Source: Roseovarius mucosus (GTDB taxonomy: Bacteria > Pseudomonadota > Alphaproteobacteria > Rhodobacterales > Rhodobacteraceae). From it: DNA of 64,000 nt. Position 1 is the stretch's first letter. Every line of letters begins with the position of its first letter. Below, in pieces: positions 8,908-17,163 of this stretch. The notes under the pieces are model-generated. The model was not told the DNA's origin and made no database searches. It saw nothing but the letters and a program-made list of their open reading frames with translations. The stretch covers positions 2,369,501-2,433,500 of the forward strand of contig NZ_CP020474.1 of NCBI RefSeq assembly GCF_002080415.1. The letters are read 5' to 3'. The position numbers and the translations under genes were made by a program.

Positions 8908-9237
8908 ATGATGCACCGGATTGTGGTCTGTTCTACGTGCGAGCGCACGGATGGCAAGGGCTTTGCGGCCCGGTTGCGCGCGGCTTTCAGCGAACGGGGT
9001 ATGGAGTTCACGGTGCAGGACCATGACTGCATGTCCAATTGCGCCCGTCCGCTCAGCGTGGCCTTTTCCGCGCCGGGCAAGGCCACGTATCTGTTTGGCG
9101 ATATAGACCCCGCAGGCGATCTTGAGGATACGCTGGCCTTTGCCGCGCTATATGCCGAGTGCGCCGATGGTTGGATCGAGGATGCACGTCCTGCCGGACG
9201 GCTCCGGCATTGCCTGATCGGGCGCGTGCCGGGCTGA
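8908..9237 (+). CDS. DUF1636 family small metal-binding-like protein
   Basis: A 109-aa cytoplasmic protein with a CSTC (CX2C) motif near the N-terminus and a second pair in DHDCMSNCARP (CX3C). This is the pattern of thioredoxin-like [2Fe-2S] proteins of the DUF1636 group, which are often encoded beside cobW and B12 genes. Start: ATG at 8908 (MMHRIVV) or the next ATG at 8911; the first is used. It diverges from cobW and converges with the His-rich gene at 9242 with only 4 bp between. An iron-sulfur or cobalt-binding role in cobalamin synthesis is an inference from context and cysteine spacing; no enzyme activity can be assigned. Confidence 0.78.
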   Translation: MMHRIVVCSTCERTDGKGFAARLRAAFSERGMEFTVQDHDCMSNCARPLSVAFSAPGKATYLFGDIDPAGDLEDTLAFAALYAECADGWIEDARPAGRLRHCLIGRVPG

Positions 9238-9241
9238 GGGA

Positions 9242-9733
9242 TCATTCGATCACCACCGCAATCGTGGCCTCTATGGGTACGCCGCCCACGGCCAGTTGCG
9301 TATGGTCATTGGCATTCAAAGTCACGCGCAGCTCATGGCTGCCGACAGGCAACGCATCCAGCTGCATCCATGGGCCGTAAGCACGCGCGATCTTGATCCC
9401 GTTGAGATAAAGATGCGCATGCCCATGCCCCGGCATATGCGGGCCATTCACCCCCTCGGGATCAAAGGTAAAGTTCTCTACCCCGATATGCAGGTTGCGG
9501 CTCTGCGCTCCATCAGCGTGCAACGTCAGGTCCAGCATCGGGGCAGGCGTGCCCGCTTCGGTCAGTGTGGCATGAGCGCTGCCCCCATGATCATGCGCGC
9601 TGTGGTCGTGCACTGCCGCGCCGTGATCGTGGTCATGCCCCTCAAGCTGCGCGCCCGATGTAGCGGCAATCAAAAACCCCAGACCTGTTCCGAAAAAAAG
9701 GCCGATGCCGAGAAAGGCAAATGGTTTTGCCAT
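9242..9733 (-). CDS. His-rich exported hypothetical protein beside cbtA
   Basis: A 163-aa protein. The start is ATG 9733, supported by an AAGGAG site 9-10 nt upstream; the open frame to 9940 overlaps cbtA and is not used. One hydrophobic N-terminal segment (AFLGIGLFFGTGLGFLIAATS) serves as signal or anchor. It is followed by a His/Asp-rich stretch (HDHDHGAAVHDHSAHDHG), then a beta-rich domain with NFTFDPE, PGHGHAHLYLNG and VGSHELRVTLNANDHTQLA. The His residues suggest periplasmic metal binding, and the position downstream of cbtBA suggests cobalt (or nickel/copper) capture for the transporter. I do not recognise a named family. It is likely the last gene of the riboswitch-controlled cbtBA operon. 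Confidence 0.65.
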   Translation of the reverse strand: MAKPFAFLGIGLFFGTGLGFLIAATSGAQLEGHDHDHGAAVHDHSAHDHGGSAHATLTEAGTPAPMLDLTLHADGAQSRNLHIGVENFTFDPEGVNGPHMPGHGHAHLYLNGIKIARAYGPWMQLDALPVGSHELRVTLNANDHTQLAVGGVPIEATIAVVIE

Positions 9734-9788
9734 AATATCGCTCTCCTTGCGGATGGCCCCGGCACCGTGATGCCGGGGTGATGTCATG

Positions 9789-10469
9789 TCAGGCGGTGGC
9801 GCTTTCACGTTGCCAGAAATACCCGGCAAGCGCGCCAAGACAGACCCAAGCCGCCATCCCGACGCCAAGCGCACGCGCAGCAAAGAGCGCGGCCAGTTCC
9901 GGTGGCACCGGCCCGGTAAAGCTTTCGGGTTCAGGCGCACCGATCAGATGCGGTGCCGCCAACAGCGCGATCGCAACCGCCAGCATCACCGGCCCTTTGC
10001 CAAAGGCCATCAAGCCAAGCCCCACCGCCGTGGCAATCACTGTGCCCCACCACCAGATTTGTCGTGCGGTGATGTCGGTATAGGCCACGCCCGGCACTTC
10101 CGGCGGCAGCGACACAGCGGGTGCGAAATGCAGCGCGACAAATCCCGCCAAACCCCACATCACACCGCGGCGCGCGTCGATGCGCACGCCATATTCCGCC
10201 GCCATCCCCATACAGGCCACCAGAACCAGCCCGTAGCCCACGTAGATCAGCGCCGCAAACAGGATGCTTAGCCCGTCGCGCATCACGTCAAACCCCGGCA
10301 ATTCGGGCGTGGCGCTGATCGCCTCTGCCCCAAAATGCACAAGAGTGCCCCCTTCATACAGCTCGGCATGCAAAAGCACGGGCTGAATGAACACCATCTG
10401 CAACAGGGCGGCTATCAGCCCTGCACAGAAACCAGCGAACAACGCGCTGGTCGCAATTTTTGAGAACAT
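9789..10469 (-). CDS. cbtA: Cobalt transporter subunit CbtA
   Basis: A 226-aa integral membrane protein with about six hydrophobic segments, opening MFSKIATSALFAGFCAGLIA and carrying the family's QPVLLHAELYE loop early on. CbtA with CbtB is the predicted cobalt uptake system of many alphaproteobacteria. The gene follows cbtB on the minus strand by 3 bp and precedes the His-rich exported gene. A cobalamin riboswitch sits ahead of the pair, so uptake should fall when B12 is plentiful. Length and topology are normal for the family. Confidence 0.93.
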   Translation of the reverse strand: MFSKIATSALFAGFCAGLIAALLQMVFIQPVLLHAELYEGGTLVHFGAEAISATPELPGFDVMRDGLSILFAALIYVGYGLVLVACMGMAAEYGVRIDARRGVMWGLAGFVALHFAPAVSLPPEVPGVAYTDITARQIWWWGTVIATAVGLGLMAFGKGPVMLAVAIALLAAPHLIGAPEPESFTGPVPPELAALFAARALGVGMAAWVCLGALAGYFWQRESATA

Positions 10470-10472
10470 AGG

Positions 10473-10637
10473 TTAGTGGCAGGGAAAGCCGGTTGCGTGG
10501 CGCACATCGTGCGCTGCGTCATGCAGTGCCGAGGCTTGCACATGGCCTGCGACGGTCACGATGCCCAAGCCCAGAAAGAGCGCGGCAACGAACGGCAGGA
10601 CGGTAGATTTTGCAGCAGTTTGAACCAATGTGGTCAT
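10473..10637 (-). CDS. cbtB: Cobalt transporter subunit CbtB
   Basis: A 54-aa protein found by reading the minus strand: MTTLVQTAAKSTVLPFVAAL, then one membrane helix, then a His-containing C-terminus with HDAAHDVRHATGFPCH. The single helix followed by HNAAHD/RHAxGFPCH-type residues is the signature of CbtB, whose histidines are thought to bind cobalt. Start ATG 10637 is preceded by AGGAG at a good distance, and the stop TAA is at 10473-10475. It is the first gene of the cbtB-cbtA-(His-rich) unit, directly below the cobalamin riboswitch. Confidence 0.93.
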   Translation of the reverse strand: MTTLVQTAAKSTVLPFVAALFLGLGIVTVAGHVQASALHDAAHDVRHATGFPCH

Positions 10638-10679
10638 GGCGATATCTCCTTTGCGCCTCTCACCCGAGGCGGGATTGAC

Positions 10680-10850
10680 GAACGCAGGGCTGGTCTCCTG
10701 GCTCGCGGGTCGTCGCCTGTCTGCCGCCTTCCCAAGGTCATAGGCACCTCAGTGGCATCTGGCAGGGGCTCGCCGCTTACAGTCGCGGGGGCGGCTGACG
10801 CATAGGCGCCCTAATTGGGTCCACCGGCACGTCATTCCCATTTCATCCCC
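10680..10850 (-). ncRNA. Cobalamin (AdoCbl) riboswitch upstream of cbtB
   Basis: Read on the minus strand, the leader contains, in order, GGGAATGACGTG, the CCGCGACTGTAAGCGG block, TGCCACTGAGGTG, GGGAAGGCG and finally the B12 box GAGCCAGGAGACCAGCC (plus strand about 10687-10703). These are the conserved elements of the cobalamin riboswitch in the right order and spacing. The element ends about 45 nt before the cbtB start, close enough to control its translation or premature termination. Cobalamin binding is expected to repress cobalt uptake. Exact ends are approximate. Confidence 0.96.
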
Positions 10851-10980
10851 GAGGCGCTTTGCACCCAAACGAGGAACCTTGCACGTCCGGTATGCAGGCT
10901 GTTCTGCGACCCGTCAAGGAGGATTGCGACCGCTTTTTGGCAATCCGCGGCATTCTTTCTGCGGGGCTTGGCGGCGGTTC

Positions 10981-11027
10981 GCCCAATATCATGTGGATAA
11001 ATGCTGTGACCGCCCCATATCATGTGG
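10981..11027. promoter_or_regulatory. Tandem 16-bp imperfect palindromes, 31 bp apart (NrdR-like pair)
   Basis: Two near-identical boxes, GCCCAATATCATGTGG (10981-10996) and GCCCCATATCATGTGG (11012-11027), differ at one base and start exactly 31 bp apart, about three helical turns. Each is partly palindromic. On the minus strand, CCACATGATATTGGGC matches the NrdR-box pattern aCaCwAtATaTwGtgt at roughly 11 of 16 positions, and NrdR pairs usually have this spacing. They lie between the cbtB riboswitch (minus) and smc (plus) and could act on either. NrdR is an inference; any repressor binding as tandem dimers would fit. Confidence 0.45.
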
Positions 11028-11107
11028 TTGGTCGTTGACAGGCCCGCCCCTCAGACATCACAATTCTACGACAACGGAATCACCGGACACGAAGGGCGCG
11101 CGCGCAG

Positions 11108-14100
11108 GTGCAGTTCTCGAAACTCAGATTGACCGGCTTCAAAAGCTTTGTCGACCCGACCGATCTGATCATCGCGCGCGGTCTTACCGGTGTTGTCGGT
11201 CCCAATGGCTGTGGCAAATCCAACCTGCTTGAGGCGCTGCGCTGGGTGATGGGTGAAAACCGTCCCACTGCGATGCGCGGCGACGGGATGGAGGATGTGA
11301 TCTTTGCCGGGGCCGCAACCCGGTCTGCCCGCAACTTTGCCGAGGTGGTGATTCACCTCGACAATTCCGACCGTCTGGCGCCCGCCGGGTTCAACGAGGC
11401 CGATCAGCTTGAGATCACCCGCCGCATCACCCGCGATGTGGGCAGCGCCTATAAAGTCAACGGTAAGGACGTGCGCGCCCGCGACGTGCAGATGCTCTTT
11501 GCCGATGCCTCAACCGGCGCGCATTCGCCCGCTTTGGTGCGTCAGGGGCAAATCTCGGAGCTGATCAACGCCAAGCCGAAATCGCGGCGGCGGATCCTGG
11601 AAGAGGCCGCTGGCATTTCCGGCCTCTATCAGCGCCGCCACGAGGCCGAATTGAAGCTGCGCGGGGCCGAGGCCAATTTGACCCGTGTCGATGACGTGGT
11701 CGAGCAACTGGCAAACCAACTGGCGCAATTGGCACGACAGGCCAAGCAGGCGGCACGCTATCGCCAAATTGGTGAAGAACTGCGCTTGGCTGAGGGGCTG
11801 TTGCTCTATCGCCGCTGGAAAGAGGCCGATTTGGCCCGTGCTCGTGCCGAGGATGACTTGCGCGAGCGCACCACAGTCGCCGCCCGCGCAGAGTTGGCTG
11901 CACGCGAGGCGGCCAAGGTGCGCGCCCGCGCCGAAGATGCCCTGCCCAAGCTGCGCGAAGAAGAGGCCATCGCGGCGGCAATCCTGCAACGCCTGAGCGT
12001 GCAGCGTGACACCCTGACCGAACAAGAGGCGTCCGCCCGCGACCGCATTGCCACGCTGCGCAGCCGGATCGAGCAACTCGCCCGCGACATGGAGCGCGAG
12101 GCGGGGTTGAACCGCGACGCAGGCGAGACCATCGCGCGTCTGGAATGGGAGGCCGGCGAACTTGCCAAAGGGGCCGAGGGCCACGATGCCCGGCTTGAAG
12201 CGGCCCAAACCGAGGCGCGCGAGGCTGCGCAAATCCTGCAACAGCGGGAAAATGATCTCAGCCAGATGACCGAGGATATGGCGCGCCTTGCCGCCCGCCA
12301 CCAATCTGCACAACGCCTTCTAGAGGATAGCCGCAAGACCTTGATCAAGAGCGAGGCCGAGGCCGAACGTGCCCGCGCCGCACAAGCCGATTTGCGCGCG
12401 GCCCTAACGCGCGCCGAGGCCGACCACACCGCCGCCCAAGAGGCCGAGGCCGAGGCGGTCGCCCGCGCAGAGGCGGCGGAATCCGCCCTGTTCGCCGCTG
12501 ACGAGGCGCGCGCCGAGGCTCAGGCCCAAGAGGCCGAGGCGCGTGCCGCGCGCTCTGAGGCCGAGGGCGAATTGGGGGCCTTGCGCGCCGAGGTCACGGC
12601 CTTGGCCAAGCTGGTGCAGCGCGACACGGCCGAGGGCGGGCAGGTGATGGACCGCCTTCAGGTGCAACAGGGCTTTGAGAAGGCGCTGGGCGCCGCCCTT
12701 GCCGATGATCTGCGCGCCCCCGAAGTCGAGGCCGATGGCCCCTCTGGCTGGACCGTGCTGCCTGCCTATCACACGCCGCAACCCCTGCCCGAGGGGGTGA
12801 CCGCGCTCAGCCGCCATGTCTCGGTCCCCGAGGTGCTGGCCCGGCGCATGTCGCAGATCGGGTTGATCGATCCCGAGGATGCCGCCCGTCTGCAACCCCT
12901 TTTGAAACCCGGTCAGCGTCTGGTCAGCACCGAGGGTGATCTATGGCGCTGGGACGGATTTCGCGCATGGGCCGAGGATGCCCCCTCTGCCGCCGCCCTG
13001 CGTCTGCAACAGCTCAACCGGCTTGAGGAACTCAAGCAACAGCTTGAACACACCACAGCGCGCGCAGAGGGGGCCGTTCGCGGCCACGAGGCGCTGCGCG
13101 AGGCGCTGATCCGTCGCACCGAAGAGGATCGCGCCGCCCGTGAGGCCCGCCGCTCTGCCGATGCCGCCGTCAACGAGACCAATCGCGCCCTCAGCCGCGC
13201 TGAGGCGGATCGCAACCTTGCCGGATCGCGGCTGGAATCATTGGGTCTCGCCGTCACCCGCCATGACGAAGAGGCGATGACCGCCCGTCAGAGCCTGTCT
13301 GAGGCGGAAAAGGGTCTGGCAGGACTTGGCGATCTGGATGCCACCCGCGCCGATCTCGAAGATATCAAGATGGCGGTCGAGGCCGCGCGCATGACCATGA
13401 TGACCAAACGGTCAGGGGCCGACGAACTGCGCCGCGAGGGCGAGCGCCGGACGCGCCGCAGTCAGGAAATCACCAAGGAAGTCAGCGGCTGGCGGCACCG
13501 GCTCGACACTGCCGAGCGTCGGATCGCGGAACTGGCAGAGCGCAAGGAAGAGTCCGAAGAGGCCCTCGCTGATGCCAGTGCTGCACCCGAACTTCTTGCT
13601 GCCAAGCGCGCCGAACTGGGCGAGGAAATCACCCGCAGCGAGGCCCGTCGCGCCGCCGCTGCCGATGCGCTCTCAACTGCCGAAGGGGCCGCGCGCCAAG
13701 CCGCGCTGGACGAGCGCGACTCCGAACGCCTGGCCTCAGAGGCTCGCGAAATGCGTGCCCGGGCCGAGGCCCGGCTGGATGCCGCGCGCGAGACCCGAGA
13801 TTACGCCGCCGAGCGGATCAACGAGACGCTGGAGCAAACCCCCGAGGCCCTCTTGCAGAGCCTCGCGGTCGATCCCGACACCATGCCCGCCTCTGATGCA
13901 ATCGAGGCTGATGTGAACCGCCTTAAACGACAGCGCGACGCACTGGGGGCCGTGAACCTGCGCGCCGAAGAAGACGCCAAAGAGGTCGAGGCCGAGCATG
14001 ACAGTCTGATCAAGGAAAAGACCGATCTTGAAGAGGCGATCAAGACCCTGCGCAGTGGTATCGCCAGCCTCAACCGCGAAGGGCGCGAGCGGCTTTTGAC

Positions 14101-14563
14101 CGCGTTCGAGACGGTCAATTCCAATTTTAGCCTGCTCTTTCGTCACCTTTTTGGCGGCGGCGAAGCCAGTCTTGTGCTGGTCGAGAGCGAAGACCCATTG
14201 GAGGCGGGGCTTGAAATAATGTGCCAACCGCCGGGCAAGAAGCTCTCGACACTCAGCCTCTTGTCGGGCGGAGAACAGACCCTGACCGCGCTGGCGCTGA
14301 TCTTTGCGGTGTTTCTCGCCAATCCCGCGCCAATCTGCGTGCTGGATGAGGTGGACGCGCCCCTTGACGATGCCAATGTCACCCGCTTCTGTGATCTCTT
14401 AGACGAGATGTGCCGCCGCACGGAAACCCGCTTTCTCATCATCACCCATCACGCCGTGACCATGAGCCGGATGGATCGGCTTTTTGGCGTTACCATGGCC
14501 GAACAAGGCGTAAGCCAACTGGTTTCGGTCGATCTCAAGAAGGCGGAAGCAATGGTCGCCTGA
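11108..14563 (+). CDS. smc: Chromosome segregation protein SMC
   Basis: A 1151-aa condensin ATPase of normal length. It starts with GTG at 11108 (VQFSKLRLTGFKSFVDP). The N-terminal Walker A GPNGCGKSN follows, then a long Ala/Glu/Arg-rich coiled coil, a hinge region around residues 500-630 and a second coiled coil. The C-terminal ATPase half carries the signature LSLLSGGEQTLTALAL and the Walker B PICVLDEVDAPLDD. SMC with ScpA and ScpB organises and segregates the chromosome; scpA and scpB are not in the window. The ribosome-binding site is modest (GAAGG). The gene stands alone, with 192 bp before the MscS channel gene. Antisense open frames across it are shadows. Confidence 0.97.
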   Translation: MQFSKLRLTGFKSFVDPTDLIIARGLTGVVGPNGCGKSNLLEALRWVMGENRPTAMRGDGMEDVIFAGAATRSARNFAEVVIHLDNSDRLAPAGFNEADQLEITRRITRDVGSAYKVNGKDVRARDVQMLFADASTGAHSPALVRQGQISELINAKPKSRRRILEEAAGISGLYQRRHEAELKLRGAEANLTRVDDVVEQLANQLAQLARQAKQAARYRQIGEELRLAEGLLLYRRWKEADLARARAEDDLRERTTVAARAELAAREAAKVRARAEDALPKLREEEAIAAAILQRLSVQRDTLTEQEASARDRIATLRSRIEQLARDMEREAGLNRDAGETIARLEWEAGELAKGAEGHDARLEAAQTEAREAAQILQQRENDLSQMTEDMARLAARHQSAQRLLEDSRKTLIKSEAEAERARAAQADLRAALTRAEADHTAAQEAEAEAVARAEAAESALFAADEARAEAQAQEAEARAARSEAEGELGALRAEVTALAKLVQRDTAEGGQVMDRLQVQQGFEKALGAALADDLRAPEVEADGPSGWTVLPAYHTPQPLPEGVTALSRHVSVPEVLARRMSQIGLIDPEDAARLQPLLKPGQRLVSTEGDLWRWDGFRAWAEDAPSAAALRLQQLNRLEELKQQLEHTTARAEGAVRGHEALREALIRRTEEDRAAREARRSADAAVNETNRALSRAEADRNLAGSRLESLGLAVTRHDEEAMTARQSLSEAEKGLAGLGDLDATRADLEDIKMAVEAARMTMMTKRSGADELRREGERRTRRSQEITKEVSGWRHRLDTAERRIAELAERKEESEEALADASAAPELLAAKRAELGEEITRSEARRAAAADALSTAEGAARQAALDERDSERLASEAREMRARAEARLDAARETRDYAAERINETLEQTPEALLQSLAVDPDTMPASDAIEADVNRLKRQRDALGAVNLRAEEDAKEVEAEHDSLIKEKTDLEEAIKTLRSGIASLNREGRERLLTAFETVNSNFSLLFRHLFGGGEASLVLVESEDPLEAGLEIMCQPPGKKLSTLSLLSGGEQTLTALALIFAVFLANPAPICVLDEVDAPLDDANVTRFCDLLDEMCRRTETRFLIITHHAVTMSRMDRLFGVTMAEQGVSQLVSVDLKKAEAMVA

Positions 14564-14608
14564 GCGACGTAAGGCGGCGGATGCATGCGCGCCTTTGCGT
14601 GGCGTCAT

Positions 14609-14636
14609 CCAACCCCGGGCTTGACCCCAGGTGATA
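14609..14636. repeat. CCCGGGCTTGACCC-type palindromic repeat (copy 1, degenerate)
   Basis: The spacer after smc contains ACCCCGGGCTTGACCCCAGG, matching the core of a second copy at about 62800-62823. This GC-rich hairpin motif (CCCGGGCTTGACCCGGG) is of a kind dispersed through intergenic regions of alphaproteobacterial chromosomes. Here the right arm has one mismatch, so the hairpin is weaker. Confidence 0.55.
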
Positions 14637-14755
14637 TTCCAATAGATTTTACGCCCCTGACGCCGAATGGCGCGGCGCGCTTTTCACATCCCTGCGCGCC
14701 ATCACGGGCGCGTCCATGTGCCCAAAATTCAAACGGGACATGGAGAGCCTTTGTC

Positions 14756-16951
14756 ATGCTACGATTTTTTGTGCAGTTTCTTGCCGCCCTTTTTTTGACC
14801 ATCACCACCGCCACAGCTCAAACTTCACAAGAGCCTGCGGCTGATCCCGATACCGGGCGTTCCAGCGTCGATGTGCTGATCGAGGTGATCGAGGATGAGG
14901 CCGCGCGCGCGGAACTGGTCGAGCGGCTGCGCTCCGCCGGTCTGCCTGAGGCGGTCGAGGCGGTGGTTCCCGCCGCTCCACCGCCCTCGGACGTGTCCTT
15001 TGGCCGTAGGGTGGCCGAGATCACGCAAGCCGCCGCCGAAGATGTCGCTGATTGGGTTGCGCATGTCGCCCGCCAGATCACCCGCGCGCCCAATGTGCTT
15101 GACGGCCTCAGCGGTGGAGAGGTCGCCGTGCTGCTTACGGCTTTGGCGGATCTTGCTGTGGTGATCGTGGGCACTGTTGTGGCCTTTCTGGTTCTGCGCG
15201 GGCTTGGCAAAACGCTCTACGCCCGCATGAGCGCCTCTGCCCGCGATGGCGGCCTCGCGCGGACCGTCCTGCTCTTTCTCGCCTCTGCCATCACGGATGG
15301 GGTGATCGTGCTTATCGCTTGGGCGGCGGGCTATGCGCTGGCAATCCTTGCCTTGGGCGAGTTTGGCCAGATTGGTATTCGCCAAACCCTCTATCTCAAC
15401 GCCTTTCTGCTGGTGGAAATGGCCAAAGTCGCGGTCAGGCTGGTGCTTTCGCCTTCGGCGACTGCGCTGCGCCCGCTGCCGATCAGTGATCGCGCGTCGG
15501 CCTATCTGTGCTCTCGCATCAACCTCATTGTCGGGATTGTGGGATATGGGCAACTTCTGGTCGTGCCGATCATCAACGGCAATGTGTCCTTTGCCGCCGG
15601 TCGGGCGGTTTCGACGCTGATTGCCGTGGCGGTTCTGGCGCTGGCGATTGGGCTGGTGCTGCGCAACCGGCGGGCGGTGTCCGACTGGCTTTTGGGCGCG
15701 CAAGTGGACAGTGCAACGCCGCCCAAGGGCGCATTGGCCTATCTGGCGCGTCACTGGCACTGGCCCGCGTTGACCTATCTTTTGGCGATGTTCGTGGTCG
15801 TGCTTGTGCGGCCCGGCAATGCGGTCTTTCAGACCTTTCTGGCCTCTGGTCAGGTGCTTGTTGTGGGGCTTGTCGGATTTTCCGTTGCGACATTTCTCAG
15901 CCGCATGATGGTGCGCGGTGTGGCGCTGCCGCCGGGCATTTCGGCACGGGTGCCGCTTTTGCAGGGGCGGCTCAATTCCTTTGTGCCCAAGACACTTTTT
16001 GTCCTGCGCGCGGTGATCTTTGTTCTGGTCGTGCTTTTGGCCCTGAACGCGATTGGCCTTATTGACCTGCGCGGCTGGATGGTCAGCCAGTTTGGCCTCC
16101 GCCTTACCGGTATGATCCTGTCGGTGTCGCTGGTGCTGCTGGTGGCCTTTGGTCTCTGGCTGGCCTTGACCTCTTGGGTCGATTACCGGCTCAATCCCGA
16201 GTTTGGCAAAGTGGCCACCGCGCGGGAACAGACGCTTCTGACGCTTTTGCGCAATGCCGCCACGATTGCGCTTGTCGTTGTGACGCTGATGTTTGTTCTG
16301 GCCGAAATCGGCCTTGATATCGCGCCGCTTCTGGCCTCTGCCGGGGTTCTAGGTCTTGCCATCGGTTTCGGTGCGCAAAAGATGGTGCAGGACATTATCA
16401 CCGGTATTTTCATTCAGTTCGAGAACGCGATGAATGTCGGCGATGTGGTGACAGTGGGCGGTGTCACCGGCACCGTCGAGCGGCTGACGATCCGCTCGGT
16501 CAGCCTGCGTGATGTGCAGGGTGTCTATCACATCATTCCGTTTTCTTCGGTCGATATGGTGTCAAACTATGTGCGTGATTATGGCTATTTCGTCTGCGAC
16601 ATGGGCGTGGCCTATCGCGAGAATGTGGATGAGGTGAAGCAAGCGATGCTCGATGCCTTCGCCGAACTGATGGGGGATCCCGATCAGGCAGATGGCATTC
16701 TGGATGAATTGGAATGGTTCGGCGTCAACAGCTTTGGCGACAATGCCGTGATGCTGCGCGCCCGGATCAAATGCGTGCCGGGTCGGCAATGGGGCATTGG
16801 ACGCGCCTATAATGGCGTGTTGAAAAAGGTGTTCGACGCTCGCAACATCGAAATCCCCTTTCCGCATCAGACGATCTATTTCGGCGAAAGCAAGACAGGC
16901 CGCACACAAAGTCTGAGGGTCGACATGGATGCAGAGCGCGCCAAGGCGTGA
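14756..16951 (+). CDS. MscS-family mechanosensitive ion channel with large N-terminal region
   Basis: A 731-aa protein from ATG 14756, chosen because it opens with a signal peptide (MLRFFVQFLAALFLTITTATAQ) and has GGAG about 10 nt upstream; the open frame from 14585 adds a charged non-coding-like leader. A periplasmic stretch of about 100 residues follows, then roughly 10 membrane segments. The MscS core is at about residues 520-620: APLLASAGVLGLAIGFGAQK (pore helix TM3), then VQDIITGIFIQFENAMNVGD and the beta domain VGGVTGTVERLTIRSV. The C-terminal alpha/beta domain ends near residue 715. It would release solutes on hypo-osmotic shock. Extra N-terminal helices resemble the larger MscM/YbdG-YjeP-like members. 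Confidence 0.88.
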   Translation: MLRFFVQFLAALFLTITTATAQTSQEPAADPDTGRSSVDVLIEVIEDEAARAELVERLRSAGLPEAVEAVVPAAPPPSDVSFGRRVAEITQAAAEDVADWVAHVARQITRAPNVLDGLSGGEVAVLLTALADLAVVIVGTVVAFLVLRGLGKTLYARMSASARDGGLARTVLLFLASAITDGVIVLIAWAAGYALAILALGEFGQIGIRQTLYLNAFLLVEMAKVAVRLVLSPSATALRPLPISDRASAYLCSRINLIVGIVGYGQLLVVPIINGNVSFAAGRAVSTLIAVAVLALAIGLVLRNRRAVSDWLLGAQVDSATPPKGALAYLARHWHWPALTYLLAMFVVVLVRPGNAVFQTFLASGQVLVVGLVGFSVATFLSRMMVRGVALPPGISARVPLLQGRLNSFVPKTLFVLRAVIFVLVVLLALNAIGLIDLRGWMVSQFGLRLTGMILSVSLVLLVAFGLWLALTSWVDYRLNPEFGKVATAREQTLLTLLRNAATIALVVVTLMFVLAEIGLDIAPLLASAGVLGLAIGFGAQKMVQDIITGIFIQFENAMNVGDVVTVGGVTGTVERLTIRSVSLRDVQGVYHIIPFSSVDMVSNYVRDYGYFVCDMGVAYRENVDEVKQAMLDAFAELMGDPDQADGILDELEWFGVNSFGDNAVMLRARIKCVPGRQWGIGRAYNGVLKKVFDARNIEIPFPHQTIYFGESKTGRTQSLRVDMDAERAKA

Positions 16952-17039
16952 TCCGCTTGCCATGGATCACACGCCGATCACGAAAGCGTGTTAATCCCTG
17001 TTGACTTATCGCGCAGACCAGAGAAATTCCAACCAGGAC

Positions 17040-17061
17040 ACGCGGCGGGATCCCGCCGCGT
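17040..17061. terminator. Perfect 11+11 palindrome between mscS and RTX gene
   Basis: ACGCGGCGGGA/TCCCGCCGCGT forms a perfect 11-bp inverted repeat with no loop, 88 bp after the MscS gene. No T-run follows, so it may be a weak terminator, an mRNA-stabilising hairpin or a protein site. The following 100 bp upstream of the RTX gene (AACAATGTTGAAA region) is AT-richer and may hold its promoter. Confidence 0.4.
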
Positions 17062-17163
17062 GACGTAATGCAGACCTGTGGCATTGTTGAAAACAATGTT
17101 GAAACCTGTGGTCGCGGCGGCTTTTTCGCAGCGACTTCTTTGATTGAATAAATTGGAGCGAAA

